DNA of 64,000 nucleotides from Macrophomina tecta (lineage: Eukaryota; Ascomycota; Dothideomycetes; Botryosphaeriales; Botryosphaeriaceae). The position numbers were made by a program, and so were the translations under genes. The DNA is taken from the NCBI GenBank assembly GCA_024180945.1, contig JAKSGN010000003.1, forward strand, positions 3,782,001 to 3,846,000. Direction: 5' to 3'. Of this stretch, positions 1 to 11,000 are shown piece by piece. The notes beneath the pieces were generated by a model that saw only the letters and a list, made by a program, of their open reading frames with translations, did no database searches and was not told the DNA's origin. Position 1 is the stretch's first letter. Each line of letters begins with the position of its first letter.

Positions 1-290
1 GGCCATGGTCCCTTCTTCAATCTCGCAGCATAGCAGCTCATTGAGTAGACCCTGCTCCCGTCGGGTTTCGTGCTGGCGATATCCACGGGCCCGCATTCCC
101 CTCCGCACGTTTGAGAATTTGCCGCCACCCAATTCTTCCACTGGTTCTTAACGGCATCGGTGTGCGCGCTGTTGAGTTCCTTGCCTTGCGGAATAGGGTT
201 CGATAAGTAAGTAATCTTGGCGTGCTGGCAGCCATGGCCAAGGACAGCGGTTGGGACGAGGCCAAGTAGGAGGACGGTGGAGATGTGCAT
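1..290 (-). CDS. Small secreted cysteine-rich protein, paralogue of the 1370 gene (partial, runs off window start)
   Basis: The reverse strand is open from an ATG at 288-290 to the window edge, 96 codons without a stop. It begins with a hydrophobic signal peptide (MHISTVLLLGLVPTAVLG), then GCQHAK. It aligns with the protein encoded at 1370-1795: GCQH(A/G)K, QW-x2-WVAANS, CGG-x-C and the segment CYAARLKKGPW (CFAARVKKGVWP there) are shared, including the first four cysteines. The C-terminal part with the last four expected cysteines lies outside the window. I do not recognise the family. A signal peptide plus regularly spaced cysteines suggests a disulfide-stabilised extracellular protein, perhaps effector-like, but that role is inference. 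It is divergent from its paralogue across about 1.1 kb, which suggests inverted tandem duplication. No RIP damage is visible. Confidence 0.8.
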   Translation of the reverse strand, partial: MHISTVLLLGLVPTAVLGHGCQHAKITYLSNPIPQGKELNSAHTDAVKNQWKNWVAANSQTCGGECGPVDIASTKPDGSRVYSMSCYAARLKKGPW

Positions 291-1369
291 AGTCGCAGAG
301 GTTCGAAAAGTCTAAACTTAGATTAGGTAAGCTATGAAAACGAAGGACTCTTAGGCCGAGTTGTTCTGACATTTTTTGTGTTGATGGTCGATAAGCTGGT
401 GGAGAACTGGTTTACTAGGTGGTGCGATCTCTACTCTATATATATTTACATGAAGGCGGACGGGTGTCCGGCATACATATGTCAACGAATCGCAGAGGAC
501 CGCAGATAAGCATTGTTACGGCTTTCCTCAAGTCAGTTCTAATTAATCGCGCAGCACTGGCTACCAGACTACCGCCATTTAGGTCTTTTAGAATGACAGA
601 GACAAAGGCACAAGCCAATGCCAAGTGTATCCAGCAGCCTCTGTTCGGTCCGCCACCGGAGTATTTATCCTCTAGTTGTCAGGATACATTTCTTTAGCGT
701 AATTCCACTATCAGGGGTGAGTATGGACCGTCTTAGGTAGTTATACCCTAGTTACAACTCCTCTTCGCCAAGCCTCGAGGCTCCACTAACAACAGAACGC
801 CCGCGGACCACACTAAAGCGCTACAGCTAGCTATTGCGCCGTAAGCCCAGAATAAGCTTTTTTGCGATGTCAGGAAGGCCCGATCTAACCGTTTCCTTAA
901 AACTCTGCAGATAATATCCTATGATAAACCAAGGTACTAGATAGCTAGTCGGTGCCTATAGAGAGCGCGTGGATTGAGCACCTGTTCGCTAACATCATTG
1001 GGAAAAACTGAACGCAAAACAAGCGAGGGCAGGTAGTTCTTTCCCATGGATCCTTATTTAGATTAGACAAGATGGCTAAGAATTAGCGGTGTACTAGCAA
1101 TCTCGTAAAGGGGTAAATTACGCCGAAGTGTAACCTTTAAATGACTCTAGTAGATAAGCTTCTAAGTTGTATTTTATTTACTATAAAATGATGTACCGTC
1201 TATATCAATCCATTAACTCTATCGACAACTTTCCCTCGTTCGACACGCTTGTTTAACGGCTTAACATTATCGTAGCAAGATTCTACATAATAATACGTAA
1301 GCCCAACCCTCTTCTCCCTCTTAGATTTGAGCAAGCTGACAGACAGGTTAATGTGTAGCATCTATCAAG
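291..1369. promoter_or_regulatory. Divergent intergenic region between two secreted-protein genes
   Basis: This 1.08 kb separates the two divergent start codons and must hold both promoters. A CT-rich stretch (about 1303-1322, ccaaccctcttctccctct) lies some 50 nt before the ATG at 1370, as is common near fungal transcription starts. A TATA-like tatatata lies at about 438-446. Short open frames in it (for example 419-697) have no recognisable features and cross likely promoter DNA, so I do not call them genes. Confidence 0.5.
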
Positions 1370-1795
1370 ATGAAGCTCTCTGGGATTCTTTTCCTCGGCC
1401 TTCTAGGCACTACGGCCACGGCAAGTAAGGGCTGTCAGCATGGGAAGGTCACGTTCAAATCCAAACTCGTTCCAAACGGGGAAAAGCCGAACCTAGACGA
1501 CACGATCAGGACCCAGGACCAGTGGGAGAGCTGGGTTGCGGCCAACTCGGATAATTGCGGAGGTTTCTGTAACGAACCGACTGCTTATAAAGTGGAGGGT
1601 AGCGGCAACTACTGGCAAATGGAGTGCTTTGCGGCTAGGGTTAAGAAAGGGGTCTGGCCGGCGCTATCTGGCCCGGGTGTTTGGGGCGCGAAAGGTGATG
1701 ATTACCAGATGAGGTGCAGTGTTCATTGCGACACTCGCCGGGGTAAGCCTTATCAGCCCGAACGTAACTGCGCCTTCACTTTTGGGTCCTGCTGA
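1370..1795 (+). CDS. Small secreted cysteine-rich protein (141 aa)
   Basis: An intact 141-residue single-exon frame starts at the first ATG after a CT-rich tract. Residues 1-18 or so form a signal peptide (MKLSGILFLGLLGTTATA). The mature part has eight cysteines (C22, C63, C67, C86, C116, C120, C134 and the last residue C141), enough for four disulfides. Other landmarks are QWESWVAANS (residues 51-60), CGGFC (63-67) and a C-terminal CAFTFGSC. The first half matches the divergent partial paralogue at 1-290, including four cysteines and the RxKKGxW motif. I do not recognise the family. Extracellular location is well supported by the signal peptide; an effector-like role is only inference from size, cysteines and position beside an AT-rich transposon block. 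Transposon DNA begins about 150 bp downstream. Confidence 0.85.
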   Translation: MKLSGILFLGLLGTTATASKGCQHGKVTFKSKLVPNGEKPNLDDTIRTQDQWESWVAANSDNCGGFCNEPTAYKVEGSGNYWQMECFAARVKKGVWPALSGPGVWGAKGDDYQMRCSVHCDTRRGKPYQPERNCAFTFGSC

Positions 1796-1947
1796 GTGGG
1801 CTTTCCTATAATCAACATTTGCTGTGGTAAATTCGTTTATGTTTCTATTAAAAATTGGAATGTATTTAGATTTAGTAGTATAGCTTCGTAGAAGTAGGTA
1901 TAAGAGGGCGCACCTACTCCTACTTCTATCTAGTACTAGAATCTTAT

Positions 1948-2350
1948 TGTTACGGCACAGCCTTCACGGGAGTATAGAAAGGAAGGTGGGGGAGCCTTAG
2001 AAGAGAGCCTACCTAGAAAAATCGAATTACGTGACTTAGCACGTGACCTTTCCCCACAGACCCACATGTCGCCCTTAAGAGCCTAGACTATATAGAGTAA
2101 TAGTCGCCTAGTATAGCCACGGAGATATCTAGTAATACTAGATTATATACGCTTTTCTACTTATATATAAACTATACTTCTTAGATAGCTTTAACCTTTA
2201 TACTTAACTTCTTTAATAATAATTTATATATTATTAGTAATATAGCCTTTATATATAGTACTTAGTTCTATTACGTATTTAACTTTCTCTTACCCTCTTT
2301 TTATATCTACTTAAGAAAAACTCTTTTAATAGATTTTTTTTTTCTTTAGT
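1948..2350 (+). repeat. Truncated LTR, family A (U3 subtype 1), forward
   Basis: It starts TGTTACGGCACAGCC and follows the reverse complement of the LTR at 5444-5880 through the U3 (cacgtgac, gtcgccta...ggcgac words) and the R-U5 part (agatagctttaacc). It loses the expected end (aggcccgctcgttaca) near 2350, just before LTR-J DNA begins at 2377. The last 200 bp are heavily RIPed. Confidence 0.75.
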
Positions 2351-2376
2351 CTAATAAATAAGTCTCTATCTCTAAG

Positions 2377-2564
2377 TATAACGGCAGCCTCTTTTACTAG
2401 ACTTTAAAATCGCCTAGCAGGGTTAGGTAGCTAAAGAATTTACCTTAAAGAATAAGAGAAGGGGTAAAGAATTAAAATAATAGTAGTAATTATATAATAT
2501 ATTAGTATACGATATGCGTTAGGCTTATTACCTCTAATAGGGTTATATTAGAACTTTAAGTTAA
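2377..2564 (-). repeat. LTR-J fragment (outermost element of the left stack)
   Basis: This 188-bp piece matches the first 190 bp of the 780-bp LTR at 59480-60259, for example cctcttttactagactttaa and aggcttattacctctaatag. The match stops at the 5' LTR of the plus-strand Gypsy at 2565. The other end of the same LTR (11 bp, aatttataata) resurfaces at 36447-36457 followed by the same polypurine tract. The plus-strand Gypsy therefore sits inside this LTR, and about 580 bp of the LTR is missing. Confidence 0.7.
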
Positions 2565-3010
2565 TATTATAGCGTAGCCTATATAGGGTAATAAAGATAG
2601 AAATAGCCCCGCCGAAGGCGAGTAGAACCGAAGAGATATAAGTTAGAAATTATATAACTCCCGCGATTAGTTAGACCTACTCGCCTAGAAATTAAGTAGG
2701 TTAACCTAACCGCTTAGTAGAACGATTATAATTAGTTACTAAGCGTAATATCTTTACTAAATATATAGATTATATATATTTTCTACTTATATATAAACTA
2801 TACTTCTTAGATAGCTTTAACCTTCGCGGTTAACTTTAATAATAATTTAGTATATTATTAGTAATACGGTCTTTATATATAGTACTTAGTCTTATTATAT
2901 ATTTAACTTACTCTTACCCTCTTCTTATACCTACTTAAGAAAAACCCCCTTAATAGATTTTCTTTCTCTTTAGTATTTAGATTCTTAGAGGTAAAGGCCC
3001 GCTTATTATA
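2565..3010 (+). repeat. 5' LTR of the plus-strand Gypsy (family A, U3 subtype 2)
   Basis: 446 bp, starting tattatagcgtagcc (from TGTTAC) and ending cgcttattata (from CGTTACA). The U3 carries gccccgccgaaggcgag and ggttaacctaaccg and matches the reversed solo LTR at 53896-54342. The last 230 bp match all other family A LTRs. Confidence 0.8.
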
Positions 3011-5443
3011 CTTTAACCGCTATTCTTATAAGAAGAGAAAGGCTCTAAGATTAAGTCTTAATAGATAAGATATTACTCCCTAACGAGTTTAGAAAATAGT
3101 AATAGTACTAGAATCTTAGATAAAGATCGACCCGGCCAAGGATTAGATTTAGAATATCTAGGGGCTAGCTTAGCCTATATAGTAAATAGAGTCTACTAAA
3201 GCTAAGCTCTTATAACTTATTAAGAAGCTAAAGACTTAAAACGCTTAACTAATTAAGTATATAATAAAGCGAAGCGCTACTAAGGTTAAAGTAATAGTAT
3301 CTAAGAAGTTTAATAGAAATAAAAAGAAGTTTTAATTCTTTCTACTCTAGATATAACGCTACCTCTAGTTTAATTAAGCGTAATTTAATAGCGATACTAA
3401 GAAAGTACTTTTCGTATTAATCTATCTTAAAGAAATAGTAAAGGTATAAATAAAGCTATATCTTTATAACTATTTAGCTAACGAATACTCTCTTAAAAAG
3501 AGATAAGAAAAGACTAAGAAAAGACTAAGAAAATCTTTAATATCTATATAGAATTTATAGATAACCTTAGGGCTACTTTTAATAACCGAGATAAAGTATA
3601 TAAAGCCTCTAATAATATTATAACCGTTAAATAACTAAGATTTATAGCTATCTACATAACTAAGTTTTAATAGCTTATAGCCTATCTTAAATAGTTAGAC
3701 GAGACTTTCGCGACCTCTTTTATAAAGGCCTAAAAAAAGAAGTTAAGAAGAATGTAATTATCTATAAATACTTATCTATCTTTTAGAAGATAGTAGACCT
3801 TACGTCTTAGATTAATAGTTATATATATAAATAGAAGATATATTCTTAATAAGTTAATACCTTAAAGCCTTACTATAAAAGAATAACTCTTAAAGATAAA
3901 AGCGCTATAGCTCTTAACGTAGCTAACTAATAGAATTCTAAGAAGAATAATAATAACGATTAAAATAATAGAAAGTCTAAAGAACCTAATCTAAACTAGA
4001 TAAATAAGTAGAAATAGCGCTATAAGAATTAACTCTATATTATCTATAATAGTAATAAGTACTTCTCTTCTAAGTACCCGTAGAACCCTCGTAATAAGAA
4101 GAATAAAAAGTAGACCTTAAGCGCTTAGCGTAAAGTATTAGTTATATTCTACTAAGATAATTACGATATGCTATACTAGATAGCCTATTATAATAATAAC
4201 TATCGAACGCACTAAAGTAGTAAAAATATATCGGAATAGTATCTCTATAAACCTTAATAATTTAGTATAATAACTAGGAACGAAGAAGTTATTAAGACTA
4301 ATAATATTATTAATAGCTTTTTCTTAGACGAGAAACTCGTAAATAGCGAGACTAGAGAACTATATAACTTAATAAATAGTAAAATAAAAGTTATATTAGA
4401 CTCTATAACTCTTTTAAAACTTAAGCGCCTTATAGCTAAGTATAGAATTAACGTAGAAATAATAAATAAGAATAATTAACTCGCCTAAATAATCTAAATT
4501 TTCTATAAGAGAGAATTAGCCCTTATAATACTATAAATATAGCGCTAAGGAACCCTCTAGAAAACCCGAATTAAGTAAGATAGAAAGAAGTATAAACTTA
4601 TTATTATAAAAAAAACTACGCTCGTAATACTTTATTATTAAGAAATTACTACTTAATAATAAATAAACTATAACTTTTTTTAAGAATTAGTAAGAATTCT
4701 TTATTAATACGATATAATAACTATCTAGAATTATATACTCTAGTAAATACTAAATAAGAAACTTAATATACTAATCTTCTAATACTAGATACGAAAGAAT
4801 ATAGTCTACTAGTAAAAATAGTTACGTACTAATAAATAAACTAACGAGAAGTAAGTATATCTTTAAGTTAATAAATAGAAAGACTATATATATAGCGAAG
4901 TCTATAGCTATCTAAAGCTAAAAAACTAGACGGCCCTATAGTATTAGAATTAATCTAGAAGCTATAGTCTAGGTCTCTTTATATAGTATTATATATATTA
5001 AATACGAAAATTCTTACTAGACTAAATCTTTAGAGATAATTTAAGATAAAAGAAATACTTAATAAATATTCTATCTTAATACTAATTAATATAAAATTAA
5101 GCGGAAACTTTATATATAACGAGTTTATAGAATAATATAAAATTCTATACTAAAAGAAGAAAGAGCTATATCTACTTAATAGATTTAATAAAAAAAGCTT
5201 AGTCTACGAAAAAAACTAAATAAAGATAAAAATAAAAAAAGTAATTCTCTAAATTAAAAACTATTAGAAGTAGATCTTTCTTAATATTTAATAAATTCCC
5301 GGGTATAATATTATTCTAGATATATTCTAGATTTAAATATAGAAATCTATTTTCGACTTTAGTAAAGAAGACGAGATAGTCTTCTAGAAAAAAATTAATA
5401 ATCTTCTATAAAAATTTAGTTTATATATAGAAAATAAGTTAAT
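3011..5443 (+). pseudogene. gag-protease part of the plus-strand Gypsy, RIP-destroyed
   Basis: It corresponds base for base, allowing transitions, to 39485-41900 of the sister element and to the complement of 17000-19440. Every frame is dense with stops of the TAA/TAG type at former Gln codons. TG dinucleotides are almost absent over 2.4 kb. The expected order is gag then an aspartic protease-like segment near 4300-4450, but no motif is clean enough for residue-level claims. It continues at 19893 after the nested element. Confidence 0.65.
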
Positions 5444-5880
5444 TGTAACGAGCGGGCCTCTGCCTCTAAGGATCTAAATACTAAAGAGGGAGAAAACCTG
5501 TCGAGGGGGTTTTTCTTGAGTGGGTATAAGAAGAGGGTGAGAGTAAGTTGAATACGTGATGAGACTGAGCACTGCGTGCGAAGGCCGTGTTACTAATAAT
5601 GTGCGAATTGTTATTGAAGTTGACTACGAAGGTTAAAGCTATCTAAAGAGTGTGGTTTATATATAAGTAGGAAAGTGTATATAATCTAGTGTTGCTGGAT
5701 GTCGCCGTGGCTATACTAGGCGACTGTTGCTCTATGTAGCCTAGGCTCTTGAGGGCGACATGTGGGTCTGTAGGGAAAGGTTACGTGCGGAGCTACGTAA
5801 TTTGATTTTTTCTAGGTGGGATCTCTTCTAAGGCTTTTCTATCTTTCTTTCTATACTTCTGTAAAGGCTGTGCCGTAATA
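5444..5880 (-). repeat. 3' LTR of Gypsy A1 (less mutated copy)
   Basis: 437 bp, TGTAACGAGCGGGCC to GCTGTGCCGTAATA on the plus strand, the complement of TGTTACGGC...CGTTACA. It keeps far more TG and CA steps than its partner at 19451-19887, so it is the better template for this subtype. Confidence 0.9.
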
Positions 5881-6705
5881 CTATTCCCTTCTTTAGGGAT
5901 CTTTGGTCCGAAGATTCTTTCGTCTGCGTATATTCTTCTACGGGTTTTTTGTCTTTTCTTCTCTGCCTATAAGTTTTCGTTATAACTTTAAAACGTTTCT
6001 GCCCTAATAATTCCGAGGTTATTCCTCGCCCGATTAAGTAATATCGTTCTATTCTTTCCCGTAAGCGATAACTTCGCGATATTCTTCTAAATAGGGTGGA
6101 GATGATTTCTTGTACTAACTATTTAGAGTACGAGTCTAAATGCGTAGCGTTACCGGATAATTCTAAGGTCTACGCGGCTTACCTTAAGGCTCGCCGGAAG
6201 GAGTGCGACGTCGCTAAGACGAGTAACTTAGGTTATAGATTCTCGCTAGTTATTCTCTGTTCTTTGCTAACCTTCTTTAGTAGATAAGCAGCCCGTCGCC
6301 ACCTTCGAATTCGACCCTCGAGAATCGCGCCAAGACCGGTACCGTTTGAAAGCGCTCGACTCCCTTAGCTAGAATCCAGAATTCTAGCTTCGTAGACGTA
6401 CGCGCTATTGCGTGATATGAGGAGAAAGAGGTAAACGGATAGATCCCAACCTACTACAGCCTCCGCAACCCCACCACACTACCAGAACGAGCCAAAATCG
6501 CACCACACGTGAAACAAGAGTAGAGAACACCCTAAGGAATAGTGGATCAAAATTGCATCGCCACTGGACTTCCCGATAGCGAGTAATTAAACACTCTCCT
6601 CCAGTGGAGCCTCTCCCACAGCCAACCACCGAAGAGATTTTGACCCCTGGTCAAAGCTCAACACACGGGCCTCCTACCAAGCACTCCCTAGACCCTTCCA
6701 GCATA

Positions 6706-8073
6706 ATGGACCAACCCGACCCTCCCCCACACGGGGACAAGGAGTGGGGGCCTATCATACTAGGCTCCCCTATTCCCTCCAGATGCCCAACACCGGAGCG
6801 AGAATACCAGGAAAACCTCCCAGGACAAACGTCTACCGACCATGAGATGATAGATATCCCAACTGCTCAAGACTCCCCCCAAGCCCCACCCCCCCCGGTT
6901 ACCCCACAACAAGATGCACAGCACCCTATAGGCAACCCACTCAAACGCCCGGCTATCACGATAGAGTCTACTCCTACTAGAACTACTCGTAGCCCATCTC
7001 TCGCTACTATGCCTCCCACGACACTCTTCACAGTGCACACAAAGGAAGGCCAGAAAAAGAGAGCACGATTTGGTGTCTTTACAACAGTGGACGCTGCCCT
7101 TGAAGGAGCACTTGACTGCCTTTTGAAAGCAGCAAACCTCGAAGAAGACCTAGAGAAGAACCGGAAAATCCTAGACCTCTTACAGATCTTTAGGGAGTAC
7201 ACAGAGGGAGGTATACTCGATAAGGCAAAGTCAATCCTTGCCACCCAAGTCCGATCTCTAGAGAACACATCAAGGGCTCTAGCCAACCGGACAAGGGAAC
7301 TGAACAAGCTACCAGCTGCCCCTCCCACGTCTATACATATTCCACAGCCTCCCAATCCTATCCTTCCCCTAGCAAATTCCCCCACGAGCAACGACGCTTC
7401 TATTGCCGCTACCAATAGCCAGGAGTGGACAACAATCGCCCGGAAGAACCCCTCACAGACAACAAAGACAACCATCTCCCCAACCGGAGGAAAGAAGACG
7501 AAACCCCCCCGGCAAGCAGTTCTACGCCTAGTCAGCCGCCCTAGCGAGATCTCATCCTTCGCCATGAGAAACGCTTTTAACAAGGCATTCTCGATAGCAT
7601 ACTCAAAAAAGCCAACTGTAATCTCTGCTGCCTCAATCTCAGAGAAAGGGAACCTTGTTCTTACGGTAACTGAAAGCTACTCAGCCGACTTCCTCCTCAA
7701 GAATAAGAAAATCATTGACTCGGTTATACCTACGGTCTCTATTATAGAGAATAAACCATGGTATAAGGTTGCTGTTCATGGAATCCCAACAGCTGACCTC
7801 AATACCTTCTCACGAGAAGAATTCTCCTCCTTAGTTAAGGAAGAAATTAAGACCTTCAACTCTGGTCTTACAGCAATTGGGGAACCGTACTGGCTCACCT
7901 CAGAAGCCAAACGACTAACACAACAGGGAGGTTCAATTGTTATTGCCTTCAGCACAGAGAACGAGGCCCGCAAGGCTATATCCTCAAGGCTATCACTCTT
8001 TGGAGTTAGCTGTAAGGCAGAGAAGCTGCATGGACCTAGAACCTCCAATACTAGGAAGCAGACATCTTCCTAA
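6706..8073 (+). CDS. LINE ORF1, nucleic-acid-binding gag-like protein (455 aa)
   Basis: The frame is open from 6580 and its first ATG is at 6706 (context ataATGg), giving 455 residues; an upstream GTG at 6604 is less likely as a start. The N-terminal 120 residues are Pro/Thr-rich. A charged helical segment follows (KAANLEEDLEKNRKILDLL). The C-terminal third carries the fold usual in Tad-like ORF1, with landmarks LRLVSRPSEISSF and WYKVAVHGIPT. I see no CCHC zinc knuckle: the protein stops about where such motifs normally begin. The role, by family, is binding the element RNA. Its stop overlaps the ORF2 start (TAATG). Confidence 0.85.
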   Translation: MDQPDPPPHGDKEWGPIILGSPIPSRCPTPEREYQENLPGQTSTDHEMIDIPTAQDSPQAPPPPVTPQQDAQHPIGNPLKRPAITIESTPTRTTRSPSLATMPPTTLFTVHTKEGQKKRARFGVFTTVDAALEGALDCLLKAANLEEDLEKNRKILDLLQIFREYTEGGILDKAKSILATQVRSLENTSRALANRTRELNKLPAAPPTSIHIPQPPNPILPLANSPTSNDASIAATNSQEWTTIARKNPSQTTKTTISPTGGKKTKPPRQAVLRLVSRPSEISSFAMRNAFNKAFSIAYSKKPTVISAASISEKGNLVLTVTESYSADFLLKNKKIIDSVIPTVSIIENKPWYKVAVHGIPTADLNTFSREEFSSLVKEEIKTFNSGLTAIGEPYWLTSEAKRLTQQGGSIVIAFSTENEARKAISSRLSLFGVSCKAEKLHGPRTSNTRKQTSS

Positions 8074-11000
8074 TGGGATCTATTAGAATACTGCAAGCCA
8101 ATGTTAATAGGAATTCCTCGGTTACCGAGGCAATCCTGAACTACGCAGTTGAGATAAAAGTTGACCTGATTCTTATTCAAGAACCTTGGGTTCTCATCTC
8201 CCCTAATCCCTCTGAAAACCGCTCTATCAACCATCCATCCTTTGGTCAAATTCTCCCGGTTACTCCTCCTGGTTTAAGGCCTCGTACGTTAACCTATATC
8301 TCACGGTTTCTGAGGGAAACCCAGGTTAACTACAAGGCCGATCTCTTTGCTAGTCCCGATATACTACTACTTGAGATTATCCAGCAGAACTCTAAATTCC
8401 AGCTCCTAAACCTCTACAATCAAGTGGACCAAGAGGAAGCAGGGTCTCTCTATACTATAGAACGCGTCCTTAGTTACTATAGTATAACCACACCGACTAT
8501 CATAGCCGGAGATTTCAACACACACCACCCGTGGTGGGATCCACGATCTAGCCCAGATAGCAGGGCTCCCCAGCTCATCCAATGGATCGAAGATAACAAC
8601 CTTAGTCTACTCAATAAGATAGGTAGAGGCACCTTCCACCGTAGCCATCTTAGTAGAGAAACTACTATCGATCTTACCCTGGCAACTAGAGAATTAGAAG
8701 ACAGGATAGAAGGGTGGAAAGTCATTCAAGACCTTGGCTCAGACCACTACCCAATCTTCTTTTCTATTAGTCCAATGGAGCCTCCTACGAGCTCCCCAGC
8801 ACAGCCTACCACCCGGTTCAATACTAGGAAGGCCAACTGGTCGGAATTCTCTAATCTATTCCGGGAGAAGATAGAGCAACTCCTTCCAAGCGTACTCTTA
8901 GATATAGAGCAGCTAAGCCCCTCTACCCTCTCTCAGGATATAGCAGGGGGCAATACGTTATCAGTCCCAGCACTTAATAATCTAGGTAGTAGCTTGACTA
9001 AAGCCATTACCTATGCTGCAGAACTTACTATCCCCAAACTCAAACTGGGGCCTCGCTTTAAATCATGGTGGACAGACGAGCTCTACAACCTACGGCTAGA
9101 CCTAGGACAAAAAACACGTAATAACAGACGGAACCCCACCGCTACTAGCATAAAGGCATACCTTGAGTCCCGGAACACCTCTCTACAGGCGGTGAAACAA
9201 GCAAAACGCGAACACTGGAACAACTTTCTCTCTAAGGAGACCCCAACGTCAATCTACAAAGCAATGTCATACACTAAGCCACGGAGGGAGGTAAGGATCC
9301 CTGAAATCCGAGCCCCAAATGCGGTACTAGAAGATAGCTTTAAGGGGAAGTGTTCTGCCCTCCGTACAGGTTTATTCCCAAAACCTCCACAGGCACTACC
9401 ATTCAACTGGGAGGAATACAATCCCACAAACTGGGACTGGCCCCTCCTAAAGGAAGCAGAACTTGAACAAGCATGCTCCACTCAAATAAAGGGGAAAACC
9501 CCAGGGCCTGATACTATAACGCAAGAGATCATTATCCAGGCGTATAAAGCAGCCCCACAAGCCTTCTACAAGGTGTTCAGTACTCTATTCAGCTATGGAT
9601 ACCACCCGCTATGCTGGAGAGAAGCAACAGGCGCAATTCTCAGCAAGAACAAGCCAGATATACATGCTCCCAAGTCCTACCGGGTCATCAGCTTGCTCAA
9701 CTGTCTTGGGAAGATATTAGAACGAATCACGGCCAAACGTCTGAGTTATCTAGCAGAGACAACACACCTTCTAGATCCCTCTCAAATTGGGGGAAGGCTA
9801 AAGAAATCTGCTATTGACGCTGCCTTATTACTAGCTAATAAGGTAGAAGAGAACCGACGAGTAAAACGTAAAACATCAGTAGTATTCCTTGATGTAAAAG
9901 GTGCCTTTGATCACGTTGCTCAAGAACAACTCCTTACTATCATGGCAAAAATAGGCCTTCCACTCAATCTTCTCGCGTGGATCAGATCTTTCCTAAATAA
10001 ACGACAACTACGGCTTGCGTTTAATGGAGAGGAGGAAGAGTTCAGCCCGATTGAGACAGGTATTCCGCAAGGGAGCCCTGTTTCACCAATACTCTTCCTT
10101 ATCTACCTCCGAGAGCTCTTCCCCTCTCATAAAGTTGTCTACCTCTCCTACATAGATGATATTGCAGTAATAGCTAGCTCCAGCAGCTTTAAACGCAACG
10201 TTAAAATACTACAAGAGGAGATAAGAGAGCTCTACAAACGTGGTAAAGAAAAGGGCGTTGCCTTTGACCTGGATAAAACAGAGCTACTTCACTTTAGTAG
10301 ATCTAAAGAAGCAACCTCCTCATCTCTTGTTCTACCGGATGGCCAGGTGAAGAAGCCCCAGAATCTTGTACGATGGCTAGGTATTTTCTTTGACCCGCTG
10401 CTTACTTTTAAAGAACACGTTTCTATAAGAATAAGTCAAGCAAGATCTACCTTCCAACGCCTCTCAAGGCTAGCTAATGTTGAACGGGGACTTTCTCCCT
10501 ATGCAATTAGACAACTCTATAACGCTTGTGTTGTAAGCGTAGCCGACTTTGGCTGCCAACTATACTGGAACAACCAGTGGGCAGTTAAAAGACAACACAA
10601 CCTCCTCCAAAACCTTGCCCTACGGAAGATCCTAGGAGTGTTCAAGACTGCCCCTATTAAACCAATGGAAGTAGAGGCTGCAATACCTCCGCCAGAGCTA
10701 CGACTAAATGCTACCCTCCGGAAGTACGCATTAAGAATCAGCCAACTCGGAGAAAACCATCCAGTACGGAAAGAACTCGACAAGATCAATCTAGAATCTA
10801 GAGAGAACAGCCCAGCTACACGGCTAGAGAGAATTAAGGATACACTACGCTCGATCCCCAGGGATATAGAGAAAGTCGATCCATTTCTCTACCCACCATG
10901 GGCCGGGTACACTCCCTACAATACAGAGATCTCCACCTTAAGCAAAGCAGATGCTGCTACTGAGCACTCAAAAGCGTTGGCAGAGGCCCCGGACAATCTT

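Noticed and set aside
419..697. Small open frame between the secreted-protein genes
   Set aside because: No signal peptide, domain or codon support. It overlaps an antisense frame and likely promoter DNA.
6604..6705. ORF1 start at 6604
   Set aside because: The codon there is GTG. The first ATG in the frame is 6706, in a good context, so I used that.
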